Assembly: GCA_021776115.1 (NCBI GenBank)
Contig: JAJFGN010000049.1
Coordinates: forward strand, 1-64,000
From: Kiloniellaceae bacterium
GTDB lineage: Bacteria > Pseudomonadota > Alphaproteobacteria > Kiloniellales > J153
Direction of reading: 5' to 3'
DNA length: 64,000 nt
The position numbers and the translations under genes were made by a program. Position 1 is the first letter of the stretch, and each line of letters begins with the position of its first letter. Below are positions 1 to 7,996 of the stretch, piece after piece. The notes under the pieces were generated by a model. It did no database searches. It was not told the DNA's origin and saw only the letters and a list, made by a program, of their open reading frames with translations.

Positions 1-216
1 CCAGGCGATGCCGTCGTACTGGCCGATCGCGGCCCCGGCCGGCAAGCCCGCGCCGGGATCGGCCGGATAAACGATGTCGGTGTCGCAATCGGGCGCGCAG
101 GACTTGAGCATGCGGGCATAAAGTTCGCCCGCCGGGCTCGCGCCGCCGGCGGCGAGGCTGTCGCGGCCTTCCTTGTTATAGCCGTCGACAATGAGAATAC
201 GCGGGCCGTTCGCCAT
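1..216 (-). CDS. Class I glutamine amidotransferase-like protein (3' end outside window)
   Basis: The reverse strand opens with an ATG at 214-216 and reads in frame to the window edge, giving the first 72 residues. They start MANGPRILIVDGYNKEGRD and continue to GQYDGIAW. The N-terminal beta strand (RILIVDGYN) and the later DYDG-like element (QYDGIAW) match the beginning of class I glutamine amidotransferases of the GMP-synthase type; the nucleophile Cys would lie beyond the edge. It is 26 nt downstream of the HAD hydrolase and on the same strand, so it is probably the last gene of the regulator-HAD-amidotransferase set. Family assignment rests on the N-terminus only. Confidence 0.6.
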   Translation of the reverse strand, partial: MANGPRILIVDGYNKEGRDSLAAGGASPAGELYARMLKSCAPDCDTDIVYPADPGAGLPAGAAIGQYDGIAW

Positions 217-242
217 ACTGGTCTCCCTTCCCTGGGTGCGGC

Positions 243-995
243 TCAGCGGCCGGCCAAGCTGTCGACGATACCGGGCAGATCGGCGTGCCGTTCGCACACG
301 GCCTCGGCCGAGGTGGTGTCTTTGTCGTGGGCGCGCGAGGCGGTGAAAAGGATTGCTTTCATGCCCAGCGACTGCGGGCCCTTGACGTCGTTGTGGTCGC
401 GGTCGCCGATATGAACCAACTCCGCCAACGCCAGACCGAGTTGATCCGCGGCCGCATCGAACATCGCGCGGTGCGGCTTGGAACGGCCGACCTCGTCGGA
501 AAAGGCGAAACCGCTGAAGTATTGCTTGATCCCGTGCTTTTCGAGTACGGCGCGCAGGCCGTTCGCGGGTGTGACGATGGTGTCCGAAATGACGCAGAGC
601 TTGTAGCGCTGCGCCAGATCGGCCAGCGCCTCGGCAATTCCCTCGATGGGGTCGGGCGAGATCTCGACCTCCATCGCCTCGTGGGCCCGGACCACGCGCG
701 CGAAGTCCGGCTCCGGCAAGGCCCGGCCCAGGCCGTTCAAAATGACGCGCAGGCGATCGGCGATGGTCCAGGTGACGAATTGCTCGTGCCAGACCTCATT
801 AAAGGCCGCGTCGCCGACATCGTAAGCCAGCTCGACCTGCTCGAAGGCGATCGGCTGTATCGCGTTCAGCGCTTCCCAAAGGACATAGCGGCGCTCCGCC
901 TTTTTGGGCCGAAGACCTCGGGCCGCGCGAACCGGTTCGTCCGAATCGTCGCGCACCATCGTATCCCAAAGGTCGAAGGTTACCCCCTTGATCAT
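243..995 (-). CDS. HAD-superfamily hydrolase
   Basis: A 250-residue haloacid-dehalogenase-type phosphatase or dehalogenase, presumably cytosolic. Motif I is FDLWDTM near the N-terminus (Asp nucleophile), motif II is the ISDT block, motif III the Lys in SKPHRAMFD, and motif IV HIGDRDHND, so all catalytic residues are present. Trp in place of Phe in DLWDT is a common variant. I chose the ATG at 993-995 over the GTG at 1005-1007 because a GGGG stretch lies about 7 nt upstream. It sits between the sigma-54 regulator (90 nt upstream) and the amidotransferase (26 nt downstream) on the same strand. The substrate cannot be read from sequence. Confidence 0.88.
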   Translation of the reverse strand: MIKGVTFDLWDTMVRDDSDEPVRAARGLRPKKAERRYVLWEALNAIQPIAFEQVELAYDVGDAAFNEVWHEQFVTWTIADRLRVILNGLGRALPEPDFARVVRAHEAMEVEISPDPIEGIAEALADLAQRYKLCVISDTIVTPANGLRAVLEKHGIKQYFSGFAFSDEVGRSKPHRAMFDAAADQLGLALAELVHIGDRDHNDVKGPQSLGMKAILFTASRAHDKDTTSAEAVCERHADLPGIVDSLAGR

Positions 996-1085
996 GACTG
1001 TCCCCACCCTGCGTCCGAGAAGGGCCGAAAGCTAGCCTCCCGGCCTGCGGAGAGCAAGTGGGCGCGCGTGCGGCATCCGGGCTTT

Positions 1086-2465
1086 TCAGGTACTTGCCGC
1101 GCGCGCCCAAGCGTGGCGCTTACGGTGCAGGGTCGAAGGGTTTACGCCCAGCCGCCGCGCCGCCACGGTTATGTTGCCATCGCACTCGGAAAGGGCGGCC
1201 TCGATGGCCACACGTTCGATCTCGCTCAGACGGCGCGCGGCTGGCCCGCGTGGGGCTTGGCCAGGGTGCAGCGGCGCCGGCAGCATGTGGCGGCGCACTG
1301 TTGGGCCCTGGTGCAGGACCGCGACATGACGGATCACGTTCTGCAACTGGCGCACGTTTCCGGGCCATTCGTAATCCGCCAGGATTCTTTCAACTTCAGG
1401 ATCGAAACTCCGAAAACTCTTGCCTTCCTCGCGCGACGCTTTGACCAAAAAATCACGCGCCAGAAGCAGGACATCCGCGCCCCGCTCGCGCAGGGGCGGG
1501 ACATGCAGGGGCACCACGTGCAGGCGGTAATAAAGGTCCTCGCGCAGTCGCCCGGCCTGAACCTCGGCCCAGGGGTCCCTGTTGGTCGCACAGATAAGAC
1601 GCACATCGACCCGCTCGAGCTTGTCGCTGCCGACCGCTTGGACCGCACCGGTCTGAGCGAAGCGCAGCAGCTTACTCTGCAAGGCCAAATCCATTTCGCA
1701 GATCTCGTCGAGAAACAGAGTCCCGCTATCGGCCCGGCGCGCGGCCCCGGCGCGCGCGCTCTGGGCGCCGGTAAAGGCGCCCTTGGCGTGGCCGAAGACC
1801 TCGCTCTCCATCAAGTCGCGCGCGATCGCAGCGCAGTTCAAAACCACGAAGGGCGCTTCGGGACGCTCGCCACAAGCGTGCACAGCCTGGGCGCAAACTT
1901 CCTTTCCGGCGCCGCTCTCGCCGGTGATGAAGACGGCGGCCTTGCTAGGGCCGACGCTTTCTATAGCGCGGTAGAGCGCCTGCATCGGCAAGGCCGCACC
2001 CAAGAATCCGTGAAAGCGTTCGCGGGCGAGGACTTCGAGCAGTCCGGCCAGGCGTTGGCGTTCCAGGGCGTTGCGCAGGGTCACGGCCAGGCGCTCCGCC
2101 TTAAAGGGCTTGGCCAGAAAATCGTAGGCGCCGGCCCGCATAGCCTCGACCGCGACATCGACGCCGCCCTGCGCCGTGATGACGACTACCGCCGTCGGGG
2201 CGCCGGAAGCCAGGGTCCGCTTCAGCACCTCCAACCCGTTCATATCCGGCAGCCTGAGGTCGAGCAGCATCACCGCCGGCGGCTTGGCCGCAACCCGCTC
2301 CAGCGCCGCCGTCCCAGTTATGACGAGATCAAGTGTGACCGCTTCCTGGGCAAGATAGCGGCGATAGATCCACGCCAGGTCGGGGTCGTCCTCGACCAGT
2401 AGAACGCTGGGGATGGCTGGCGATGATTTATGCCCCTCCGAAACAGGTGGAGGGCTGTTAACCAT
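1086..2465 (-). CDS. Sigma-54-dependent response regulator (NtrC/LuxO type)
   Basis: A 459-residue transcription activator that would use ATP hydrolysis to open RNA polymerase-sigma-54 complexes. Domains in order: receiver (about 20-135; acidic pocket VEDD, phospho-acceptor Asp in LLDLRLPDMNG, Lys in LAKPF); AAA+ domain (Walker A GESGAGKE, sigma-54 contact loop GAFTGA, Walker B GTLFLDEI, arginine-finger region LREDLYYRL); and a C-terminal Fis-type helix-turn-helix (NITVAARRLGVNPSTLHRK). The ORF is open further upstream, but the ATG at 2463-2465 starts just ahead of the receiver and is preferred. No sensor kinase is adjacent. A perfect 8-bp inverted repeat lies just upstream of the start. A sigma-54-type promoter is predicted elsewhere in the window (23.1 kb), but a link is untested. 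Confidence 0.92.
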   Translation of the reverse strand: MVNSPPPVSEGHKSSPAIPSVLLVEDDPDLAWIYRRYLAQEAVTLDLVITGTAALERVAAKPPAVMLLDLRLPDMNGLEVLKRTLASGAPTAVVVITAQGGVDVAVEAMRAGAYDFLAKPFKAERLAVTLRNALERQRLAGLLEVLARERFHGFLGAALPMQALYRAIESVGPSKAAVFITGESGAGKEVCAQAVHACGERPEAPFVVLNCAAIARDLMESEVFGHAKGAFTGAQSARAGAARRADSGTLFLDEICEMDLALQSKLLRFAQTGAVQAVGSDKLERVDVRLICATNRDPWAEVQAGRLREDLYYRLHVVPLHVPPLRERGADVLLLARDFLVKASREEGKSFRSFDPEVERILADYEWPGNVRQLQNVIRHVAVLHQGPTVRRHMLPAPLHPGQAPRGPAARRLSEIERVAIEAALSECDGNITVAARRLGVNPSTLHRKRHAWARAAST

Positions 2466-2487
2466 ATGATTTGGCGCGGTTTTCACG

Positions 2488-2506
2488 ATACAATCATAGA
2501 TTGTAT
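2488..2506. promoter_or_regulatory. Candidate operator: 8-bp inverted repeat upstream of the response regulator
   Basis: The arms ATACAATC and GATTGTAT are perfect complements separated by 3 bp. The element lies 22 bp upstream of the response-regulator start codon, inside the 272-bp divergent gap between that gene and the FAD oxidoreductase. The position suits autoregulation or shared control; the binding protein is unknown. Confidence 0.4.
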
Positions 2507-2737
2507 TACGCCTAAATCCAAGAATTCTTTGACTGCGGCACCCCACCGCACCAGCCAGAGGCTGGCCAAGCCGCATCGAATCTCGAGGTTCTTGCAAATT
2601 CAGGATACTTTACGTCCGGTCCGCGATCTTGCTTTTGCCGGACCTGGACATATTTTGCGCCTTTCGCCCGGCGGCCCTGGACCCCTTGTCCGGGAGATCG
2701 GGGGTTACCTTCTATGAGAATTGGGAGATTTTCGGCC

Positions 2738-4042
2738 ATGGCCAAGGACTTCGACGCGATCATCATCGGCGCCGGCATTATCGGCGCCGCGACGGCCCTG
2801 GCCATGGCTCGCAAGGGCTGGCGCACACTGAGCCTCGATAAGCTGCCCGCCGCCGGTTACGGCTCGACCTCCGGCTCCTGCGCCATCATCCGGCCCTACT
2901 ATTCGACCGTGGATGGCTCCGCCATCGCTTACGAAAGTCACTTCTATTGGAAGGATTGGGAGAAATTCCTGGGCGCGCCGGACGAGCGCGGCCTGGCGCG
3001 CTATGTCAACTGCGGGTGCATCGTCATGAAGACCGAGGGCAATAAAGGTCTGCGCCCGACCATGGAGCTTATGGAAACCATCGGCTGCCCCTATGAGGAG
3101 CTCTCGCCCGAGCAACTCATGCGCCGCCTCCCGATCGTCAACGCCGAGTCCTTCGGGCCGGCGAAACGGCCCGACGACCCCGGCTTCGGAGAGACAAACG
3201 GACGGCGCCTAGAAGGCGCGGTCCTGTTCCCGGCCGGGGGCTACGTGACCGACCCGCAACTGGCCACGCACAACTTGCAGCGCGCGGCCGAAGCCCAAGG
3301 CGCGGTCTTCCGCTTCAACACGGCGGTTGCCGATATTCTTCAGGAAGATGGGCACGTCGCGGGGGTGAAACTGGACAATGGCGAAACCGTCCGCAGCCCG
3401 GTGGTGGTCAACATCGCGGGACCGCATTCTTTCAAGATCAACCGCATGGCCGGGGTCGAGGACGGGATGAAGATCAAGACCCGGGCGCTGCGTCATGAGG
3501 TCGCTCACGTGCCCTCACCCCAAGGCTACGATTACGAGCACGACGGCACGGTCTTCTCGGACAGCGACATCGCGACCTACTTCCGCCCGGAAATGGGCAA
3601 TCACATTCTGATCGGCAGCGAGGACCCGCCGTGCGACACCCAGGAATGGGTCGATCCGGACGACTTCAACCGCGAATTCACCGAGCAGTGGAAGGTCCAG
3701 GTCATGCGTGTCGGCCAGCGCATACAAGACTTGGGCATTCCCAGCAAGACCAAGGGCGTGGTCGAACTCTACGATGTGACCGACGACTGGATCCCGATCT
3801 ACGACAAATCCGACTTGCCCGGTTTCTACATGGGCGTGGGGTCGAGCGGCAACCAGTTCAAGAACGCGCCCATCGCGGGCGAGATGATGGCCGATCTTGT
3901 GGAAGCCTGCGAGGGCGGCCGCGACCATGACAAAGACCCCGTCACCTTCACCCTGAAATACACCGGCCGCACGGTCAGCCTGGGCTTCTATTCCCGCCTG
4001 CGCGAGATCAATAAGGATAGCAGCTTTTCGGTGTTAGGTTAG
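2738..4042 (+). CDS. FAD-dependent oxidoreductase, DAO/sarcosine oxidase beta-like
   Basis: A 434-residue flavoprotein of the D-amino-acid/sarcosine oxidase family, expected to oxidise a C-N bond of an N-methyl or secondary amine substrate. The Rossmann motif IIGAGIIGAATALAM is at residues 8-22, followed by an acidic-end strand (LSLDK). A C-terminal FAD-contact region (GFYMGVGSSGNQFKNAP) is present. The ATG at 2738 is preferred because GGGAGA lies 9 nt upstream; an upstream in-frame ATG at 2714 would add a non-conserved extension. It ends 6 nt from the convergent GrdB-like gene, and the next gene is an MttB homologue. This suggests methylamine or betaine catabolism. The exact substrate is not determined. 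Confidence 0.87.
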   Translation: MAKDFDAIIIGAGIIGAATALAMARKGWRTLSLDKLPAAGYGSTSGSCAIIRPYYSTVDGSAIAYESHFYWKDWEKFLGAPDERGLARYVNCGCIVMKTEGNKGLRPTMELMETIGCPYEELSPEQLMRRLPIVNAESFGPAKRPDDPGFGETNGRRLEGAVLFPAGGYVTDPQLATHNLQRAAEAQGAVFRFNTAVADILQEDGHVAGVKLDNGETVRSPVVVNIAGPHSFKINRMAGVEDGMKIKTRALRHEVAHVPSPQGYDYEHDGTVFSDSDIATYFRPEMGNHILIGSEDPPCDTQEWVDPDDFNREFTEQWKVQVMRVGQRIQDLGIPSKTKGVVELYDVTDDWIPIYDKSDLPGFYMGVGSSGNQFKNAPIAGEMMADLVEACEGGRDHDKDPVTFTLKYTGRTVSLGFYSRLREINKDSSFSVLG

Positions 4043-4048
4043 CCTGGG

Positions 4049-4987
4049 CTAGGTTAGCCCGGCGTCGCGGCGCAAGGTCTTGGCCACGGCCTTTTGTTTG
4101 TCGAATTCGGCGCGCCGCTGGGCGATCTCTTCGGGCGTCAAGCGGGCGATGTTTGAGTAGTCGAGCTTCCAGTCCGCACTGGCACTCCACCGCAGCGGCG
4201 ATTGCACCGTCGTCCGTGCGCCCGGCGCATGCTCAAGGAGACTTAGGGCGAGCCCAAGCGTGAAGCCTTGCGAGTCCGGGTCTCCTGGCCGGCCCGCTGG
4301 GTTGCCGAGCGGGAAATCGGAAAACAGGAACCGTGGCACGCCGACATATTCGACAATGTCCTTAGCGCAGCCCATGACCACCGTGGCCACGCCGTTTTCC
4401 TCCAACATGCGCGCGGCCAGGCTAACGCTCTGATGGCAGACCGGGCAATTCGGAACCAGGATTGCCGCATCGACGCCGTCGGCCTTGCAGCGCACGACGA
4501 TCTCGGGACAGTCGACCTCAATCGTCGTGCGATGGCTGCGGTTGGTCGGCAGTCCATGAAAGCGGGGGGCGACAGACCCGATCCGTCCCTCCGCCGCTTC
4601 CTGGCGCAACACAGGCAGCGGAAAATACGTGCCCGGGTCCTCGGCTGTCGTGTGCTTGCGATCGATCGCGACATGGGAGATGCGCAAGTTGTGATCTTTC
4701 GCGGCATCGCCCGAGTAGACGCTGTAGAACTTCGCCGCGGCGTTATTGGCAGCCCCTGGCCCTTGGTCTCCCTTGCCTGCTTGGAACGGCGCCGCCGTGG
4801 TGACGATGGTCAACCGGCTTTCGGAAACCGGTTTCTGCAGCGGCTGGAAGGGGACCTCGGCATAGTGCGCCCACTCATAGGGCGCGCCGTATCCCAAAGC
4901 TTGGTAGTAGTCGCGAATGCGCGTCAAGTAAGGTATCGGCACATCCTGCGCCGGCGCAAAATCCAACCCTTTTTCACGCTCGCTCAT
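4049..4987 (-). CDS. GrdB-like (glycine/sarcosine/betaine reductase B) protein, Cys form
   Basis: A 312-residue protein resembling the selenoprotein-B subunit of glycine/sarcosine/betaine reductase, the family that cleaves C-N bonds in clostridia. The expected redox site appears as CPVC (C181, C184) in ILVPNCPVCHQ, where anaerobic relatives carry a Sec-x-x-Cys motif. No in-frame UGA is present, so this version uses Cys. The following AARMLEENGVATVVMG matches the conserved helix-strand after the site. The gene lies 30 nt downstream of the MttB homologue on the same strand, a pairing that implies joint function. No GrdA, GrdC/D or thioredoxin partner is in the window, so classical reductase chemistry is doubtful. 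Confidence 0.78.
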   Translation of the reverse strand: MSEREKGLDFAPAQDVPIPYLTRIRDYYQALGYGAPYEWAHYAEVPFQPLQKPVSESRLTIVTTAAPFQAGKGDQGPGAANNAAAKFYSVYSGDAAKDHNLRISHVAIDRKHTTAEDPGTYFPLPVLRQEAAEGRIGSVAPRFHGLPTNRSHRTTIEVDCPEIVVRCKADGVDAAILVPNCPVCHQSVSLAARMLEENGVATVVMGCAKDIVEYVGVPRFLFSDFPLGNPAGRPGDPDSQGFTLGLALSLLEHAPGARTTVQSPLRWSASADWKLDYSNIARLTPEEIAQRRAEFDKQKAVAKTLRRDAGLT

Positions 4988-5017
4988 GGTCGCGACTATG
5001 GCCTCTCGGCGGCGACG

Positions 5018-6583
5018 TCAGAAATCGGTCGGCGCACCGCCCTCTTCCTTGCGTTTCGCAACGAAGGCTTGAAGCTCCTCATCGATCGCCGGGTCGATCG
5101 GCGGGGCTTCGAACTCGGCCAGGATTGCTTTCCAAATCTTGTTGGCCCGCTCCGGCGTTTGAACCGCGCCACCTTCCTGCCAGTTCTCGAAATTCGACCA
5201 GTCGGACAGGAAGGGGCTGTAGAAGGCGGTCTCATAGCGTTCCTGCGTGTGCTGGCAGCCGAAGAAATGCCCCCCCGGCCCAACTTCCTTGATCGCATCG
5301 ACGGCGATGTCCGCCTCGGTGGTCCCAACCGGCTTCATGTAGGCGATCATCTGCTGCAGCGTCTCGCAATCCATCACGAACTTTTCGTAGGAAGCGCAGA
5401 GCCCACCCTCCAGCCAACCGGCCGCGTGATAGACCATGTTCACGCGCGAAGAGACCGCCGACCAGAGCGAGAATGCGCTTTCCCAGGCCGCCTGCGCGTC
5501 CGGGCAGTTCGCGGCGCAGGCATTCGAGGCCCGCAAGGGCAGACCGTAGAAGCGCGCCATCTGCCCCGACATTTGGGTCGCGCGCATGTAATCCGGCGTC
5601 CCGAAGGCGGGCGCGCCGGTTTTCATGTCCACATTGGAGGTAAAGGTGCCGATCGCCGTCGGACAACCGGGATTGATGAGCTGAAAAAGAACAATGGCGG
5701 CCAGTCCCTCGGCCATCGATTGCGCGACCGCGCCTGCCAGGGTCACCGGGGCCATGGCCCCGGCCAACGTGAAGGGCGTCACCACCGTCGGCTGGCCGCG
5801 CCGGGCCAGACGCATCGAACCGTCGAGCATTGGATAGTCGTGCTTGAGCGGCGAGGTCGAGTTGATGTTGGTGTACATGCGCGGCGTTGCGTCGAATTCC
5901 TCGTGAGTCAGACCGCCTGCGATGCGGACCATTTCCATCACGTCTTCGACACGCTCCTTACCCAGGCTGTAAGCGTGCACGGCCTTGTCGGTCAGGATCA
6001 GCTTATCGTAGAGGCAATCGAGGTGGCGGACCGAGGCGTGAATGTCGATCGGCTCCACCGGGTAACCGCCGGCGAAATGTATGCAGTTGAAGTACTGCGT
6101 CAGCTTGATGAGATCGCGGTAGGACTCACGCGATCCCACGCGCCGGCCCCGGTCGAGGTCGGAGCAGTTCGGCGGACTGGAGACATTACCGAAGACCATA
6201 CGGTCGCCGCCGATTTCGATGCGCCGATCCGGGTTGCGCGGGGTCAGGGTAAAGCTGGCCGGGACATGCTTTAGCTGTGCCATGACCATATCCCGGCCCA
6301 TGCGGACATTCTCGCCGTCGACGATACAGCCGGCCTTGCCCAGAATTTCCACCGCCTCGGGGTTCAGGAACTCGATGCCGATTTCCTCAAGGATGCGCAT
6401 GGCGCCATTGTGGATGGCTTGGACGCCCTCCTCACTCAGCGGCTCGGTCGGCTTGTCGGTGTTTATCGGCAAGCTCCAGGGAAGCTGGGCAATCGCCGCC
6501 CCCTTGCCGCGGGTGTTGCCCGCGCGTCCCCCGCTACGCCGGCCGCGTCTCGGGACGTCACTTATCAGAGCATCGGTATCCAT
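5018..6583 (-). CDS. MttB-family (trimethylamine methyltransferase-like) protein, non-pyrrolysine
   Basis: A 521-residue member of the MttB superfamily, which transfers a methyl group from quaternary or tertiary amines to a corrinoid protein. The N-terminus has a basic leader followed by the typical opening region (LSEEGVQAIHNGAMRILEEIG), and the barrel region includes HFAGGYPVEP and FTLAGAMAPVTLAGA. The frame is open throughout, so there is no amber codon for pyrrolysine; it belongs to the non-Pyl group, some members of which demethylate glycine betaine or related compounds. It is 30 nt upstream of the GrdB-like gene. No corrinoid protein or reactivase lies in the window. Proposed role: demethylation of a quaternary amine; substrate unknown. 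Confidence 0.88.
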   Translation of the reverse strand: MDTDALISDVPRRGRRSGGRAGNTRGKGAAIAQLPWSLPINTDKPTEPLSEEGVQAIHNGAMRILEEIGIEFLNPEAVEILGKAGCIVDGENVRMGRDMVMAQLKHVPASFTLTPRNPDRRIEIGGDRMVFGNVSSPPNCSDLDRGRRVGSRESYRDLIKLTQYFNCIHFAGGYPVEPIDIHASVRHLDCLYDKLILTDKAVHAYSLGKERVEDVMEMVRIAGGLTHEEFDATPRMYTNINSTSPLKHDYPMLDGSMRLARRGQPTVVTPFTLAGAMAPVTLAGAVAQSMAEGLAAIVLFQLINPGCPTAIGTFTSNVDMKTGAPAFGTPDYMRATQMSGQMARFYGLPLRASNACAANCPDAQAAWESAFSLWSAVSSRVNMVYHAAGWLEGGLCASYEKFVMDCETLQQMIAYMKPVGTTEADIAVDAIKEVGPGGHFFGCQHTQERYETAFYSPFLSDWSNFENWQEGGAVQTPERANKIWKAILAEFEAPPIDPAIDEELQAFVAKRKEEGGAPTDF

Positions 6584-6650
6584 ACGCGTCTAATCCCAAG
6601 TCGATCTATGCCGCCGCAGCTTACCGGATAGGCCGGGCCACCGGGCCACG

Positions 6651-6680
6651 AAAAAGCCCGCCCAAGCCGATATTGGGCGG
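6651..6680 (-). terminator. Rho-independent terminator of the desaturase-to-aminotransferase operon
   Basis: On the minus strand an 8-bp perfect stem (CCGCCCAA with TTGGGCGG, 7-nt loop; 6658-6680) is followed by GC and a T5 run. It lies about 100 nt downstream of the aminotransferase stop and closes the minus-strand operon that begins near 10.9 kb. Confidence 0.8.
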
Positions 6681-6780
6681 AACCGCCAAGCCAATCAATA
6701 CCATAGCGGCCAGGGCTCAATGCTCTCATTTTCGACATAAACTACCGGCGTTTTACATCCCGCCGGATGAGCGTCTCCGG

Positions 6781-7950
6781 CTAGGCGTCTTGCACGGCGG
6801 CGCAGAAACGCTCGATCTCCGCATCCGTGTTGTAGTAGTGGAGCGAAGCCCGCGCGACCGAGGACAGGCCCCGTGCCGCCAAATCCAGCCGGGCGTAAGC
6901 GGCGGTCGAGGTCGATATGTTGATCGATTTGCGGCCAAGGCGCGCCGCCAGGACCGCCGGTTCTTCGCCGGCCTTGTCGAAAGACACGATGCCGCAGCGT
7001 TTCGCGCCCAGGTCGCGCACCATAACGCCCTCGATCTTGGAGAGGCCTTCGCGTAAGGCAGCCCCCAGCGCAGTGACCCGTTTTTCGATGGCCGGCAGGC
7101 CCAGCCGGGTGGCATAACGCACCGCCTCGGCGAGCCCGAGACGCCCCGCGATGTAGCTTTCCCAATTCTCGAAACGCAACGCCCCCTCGGCCAGCGTGTA
7201 GCTGCCGGTATCGTTCCAGGTTGCCGCCAGGAGATCGACGAAGGGCGGCTCCAGCGTCTCCACGATCTCGTCGCTAACATAGAGAAACCCCGTGCCGCGC
7301 GGCCCGCGCAGAAACTTGCGCCCGGTACCCGACAGGATGTGGCAGCCGATCTCTTTCACGTTGAGGTCTATCTGCCCGGCCGATTGGCAAGCGTCGAGCA
7401 AATAGAGCAGTCCATGCTCGCGCGCGACCTGGCCGACTTGCGCCGCCGGGTTGACCAGGCCGCCCTGGGTTGGGACATGAGTGATCGCGATCAGCCGGGT
7501 TTTCGCGCCGATCATGGCCCGCATTGCTTCGACATCGATCTGCCCAGAAGCATCGGAAGGCGCGATATCTATCTCCAATCCGCGCCGCTTGGCCTGCTGC
7601 AGAAAGGCCAGATAATTCGACGCATACTCGGAGCCATGGGTAATGATCCGCTCGCCCTCACACAGGGGCAGGGCATAGAAGGCCATGTCCCAGGCCCGGG
7701 TTGCGTTCTCGACATAGGCGATCTCGCGCGGCTTTGCGCCCAACAAGCCGGCGAGGGCGGTATAGAAACCTTGCAGCGCCTCCGAGGCCCTAGCCGCCGC
7801 CTCATAGCCGCCGATCTCTTGCTCGAGCGTCAGATGATCGACCACCGCACGGTAGACCGGATCGGGCATCAGCGAAGCCCCGGCGTTGTTAAAGTGAAGC
7901 AAGGTTTCGCACGCGGGGGTATCGGCCCGGACGGCGGCAACATCGATCAT
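6781..7950 (-). CDS. Class V aminotransferase-fold PLP enzyme
   Basis: A 389-residue PLP enzyme of the class V aminotransferase/cysteine desulfurase fold. The cofactor site is visible: Asp186 in LLDACQS holds the pyridine nitrogen, Gln189 stacks near the ring, and Lys212 in SGTGRKFLRGPRGTG is the Schiff-base lysine. The N-terminal HFNNAGASLMP is typical of the family. No desulfurase catalytic-Cys loop is obvious, so a transaminase, lyase or epimerase role is more likely. It is the last gene of a minus-strand operon (desaturase, TIM barrel, ureohydrolase, this gene), 46 nt after the ureohydrolase and followed by a strong terminator. That context suggests processing of an amine released by the ureohydrolase, which is inference. 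Confidence 0.87.
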   Translation of the reverse strand: MIDVAAVRADTPACETLLHFNNAGASLMPDPVYRAVVDHLTLEQEIGGYEAAARASEALQGFYTALAGLLGAKPREIAYVENATRAWDMAFYALPLCEGERIITHGSEYASNYLAFLQQAKRRGLEIDIAPSDASGQIDVEAMRAMIGAKTRLIAITHVPTQGGLVNPAAQVGQVAREHGLLYLLDACQSAGQIDLNVKEIGCHILSGTGRKFLRGPRGTGFLYVSDEIVETLEPPFVDLLAATWNDTGSYTLAEGALRFENWESYIAGRLGLAEAVRYATRLGLPAIEKRVTALGAALREGLSKIEGVMVRDLGAKRCGIVSFDKAGEEPAVLAARLGRKSINISTSTAAYARLDLAARGLSSVARASLHYYNTDAEIERFCAAVQDA

Positions 7951-7996
7951 GGGGACTCTTTCGTCTCTCGAAAATCGATCCGGCAGATGAGTGTCG

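Noticed and set aside
285-2402. Long plus-strand ORF opposite the HAD and sigma-54 regulator genes (and similar ORFs at 4268-6274 and 10980-12368)
   Set aside because: These lie opposite clear conserved genes and lack family motifs; they arise from high GC content.
2645-2665. Sigma-54 promoter before the FAD oxidoreductase
   Set aside because: The GG and GC are separated by 9 nt, not 10, so the spacing fails.
4400-4460. Selenocysteine insertion in the GrdB-like gene
   Set aside because: The relevant codons are Cys (CPVC) and no UGA is read through; the frame is plain.
5018-6583. Pyrrolysine-dependent trimethylamine methyltransferase
   Set aside because: No in-frame amber codon occurs, and no pylBCD or pyrrolysyl-tRNA genes are in the window.
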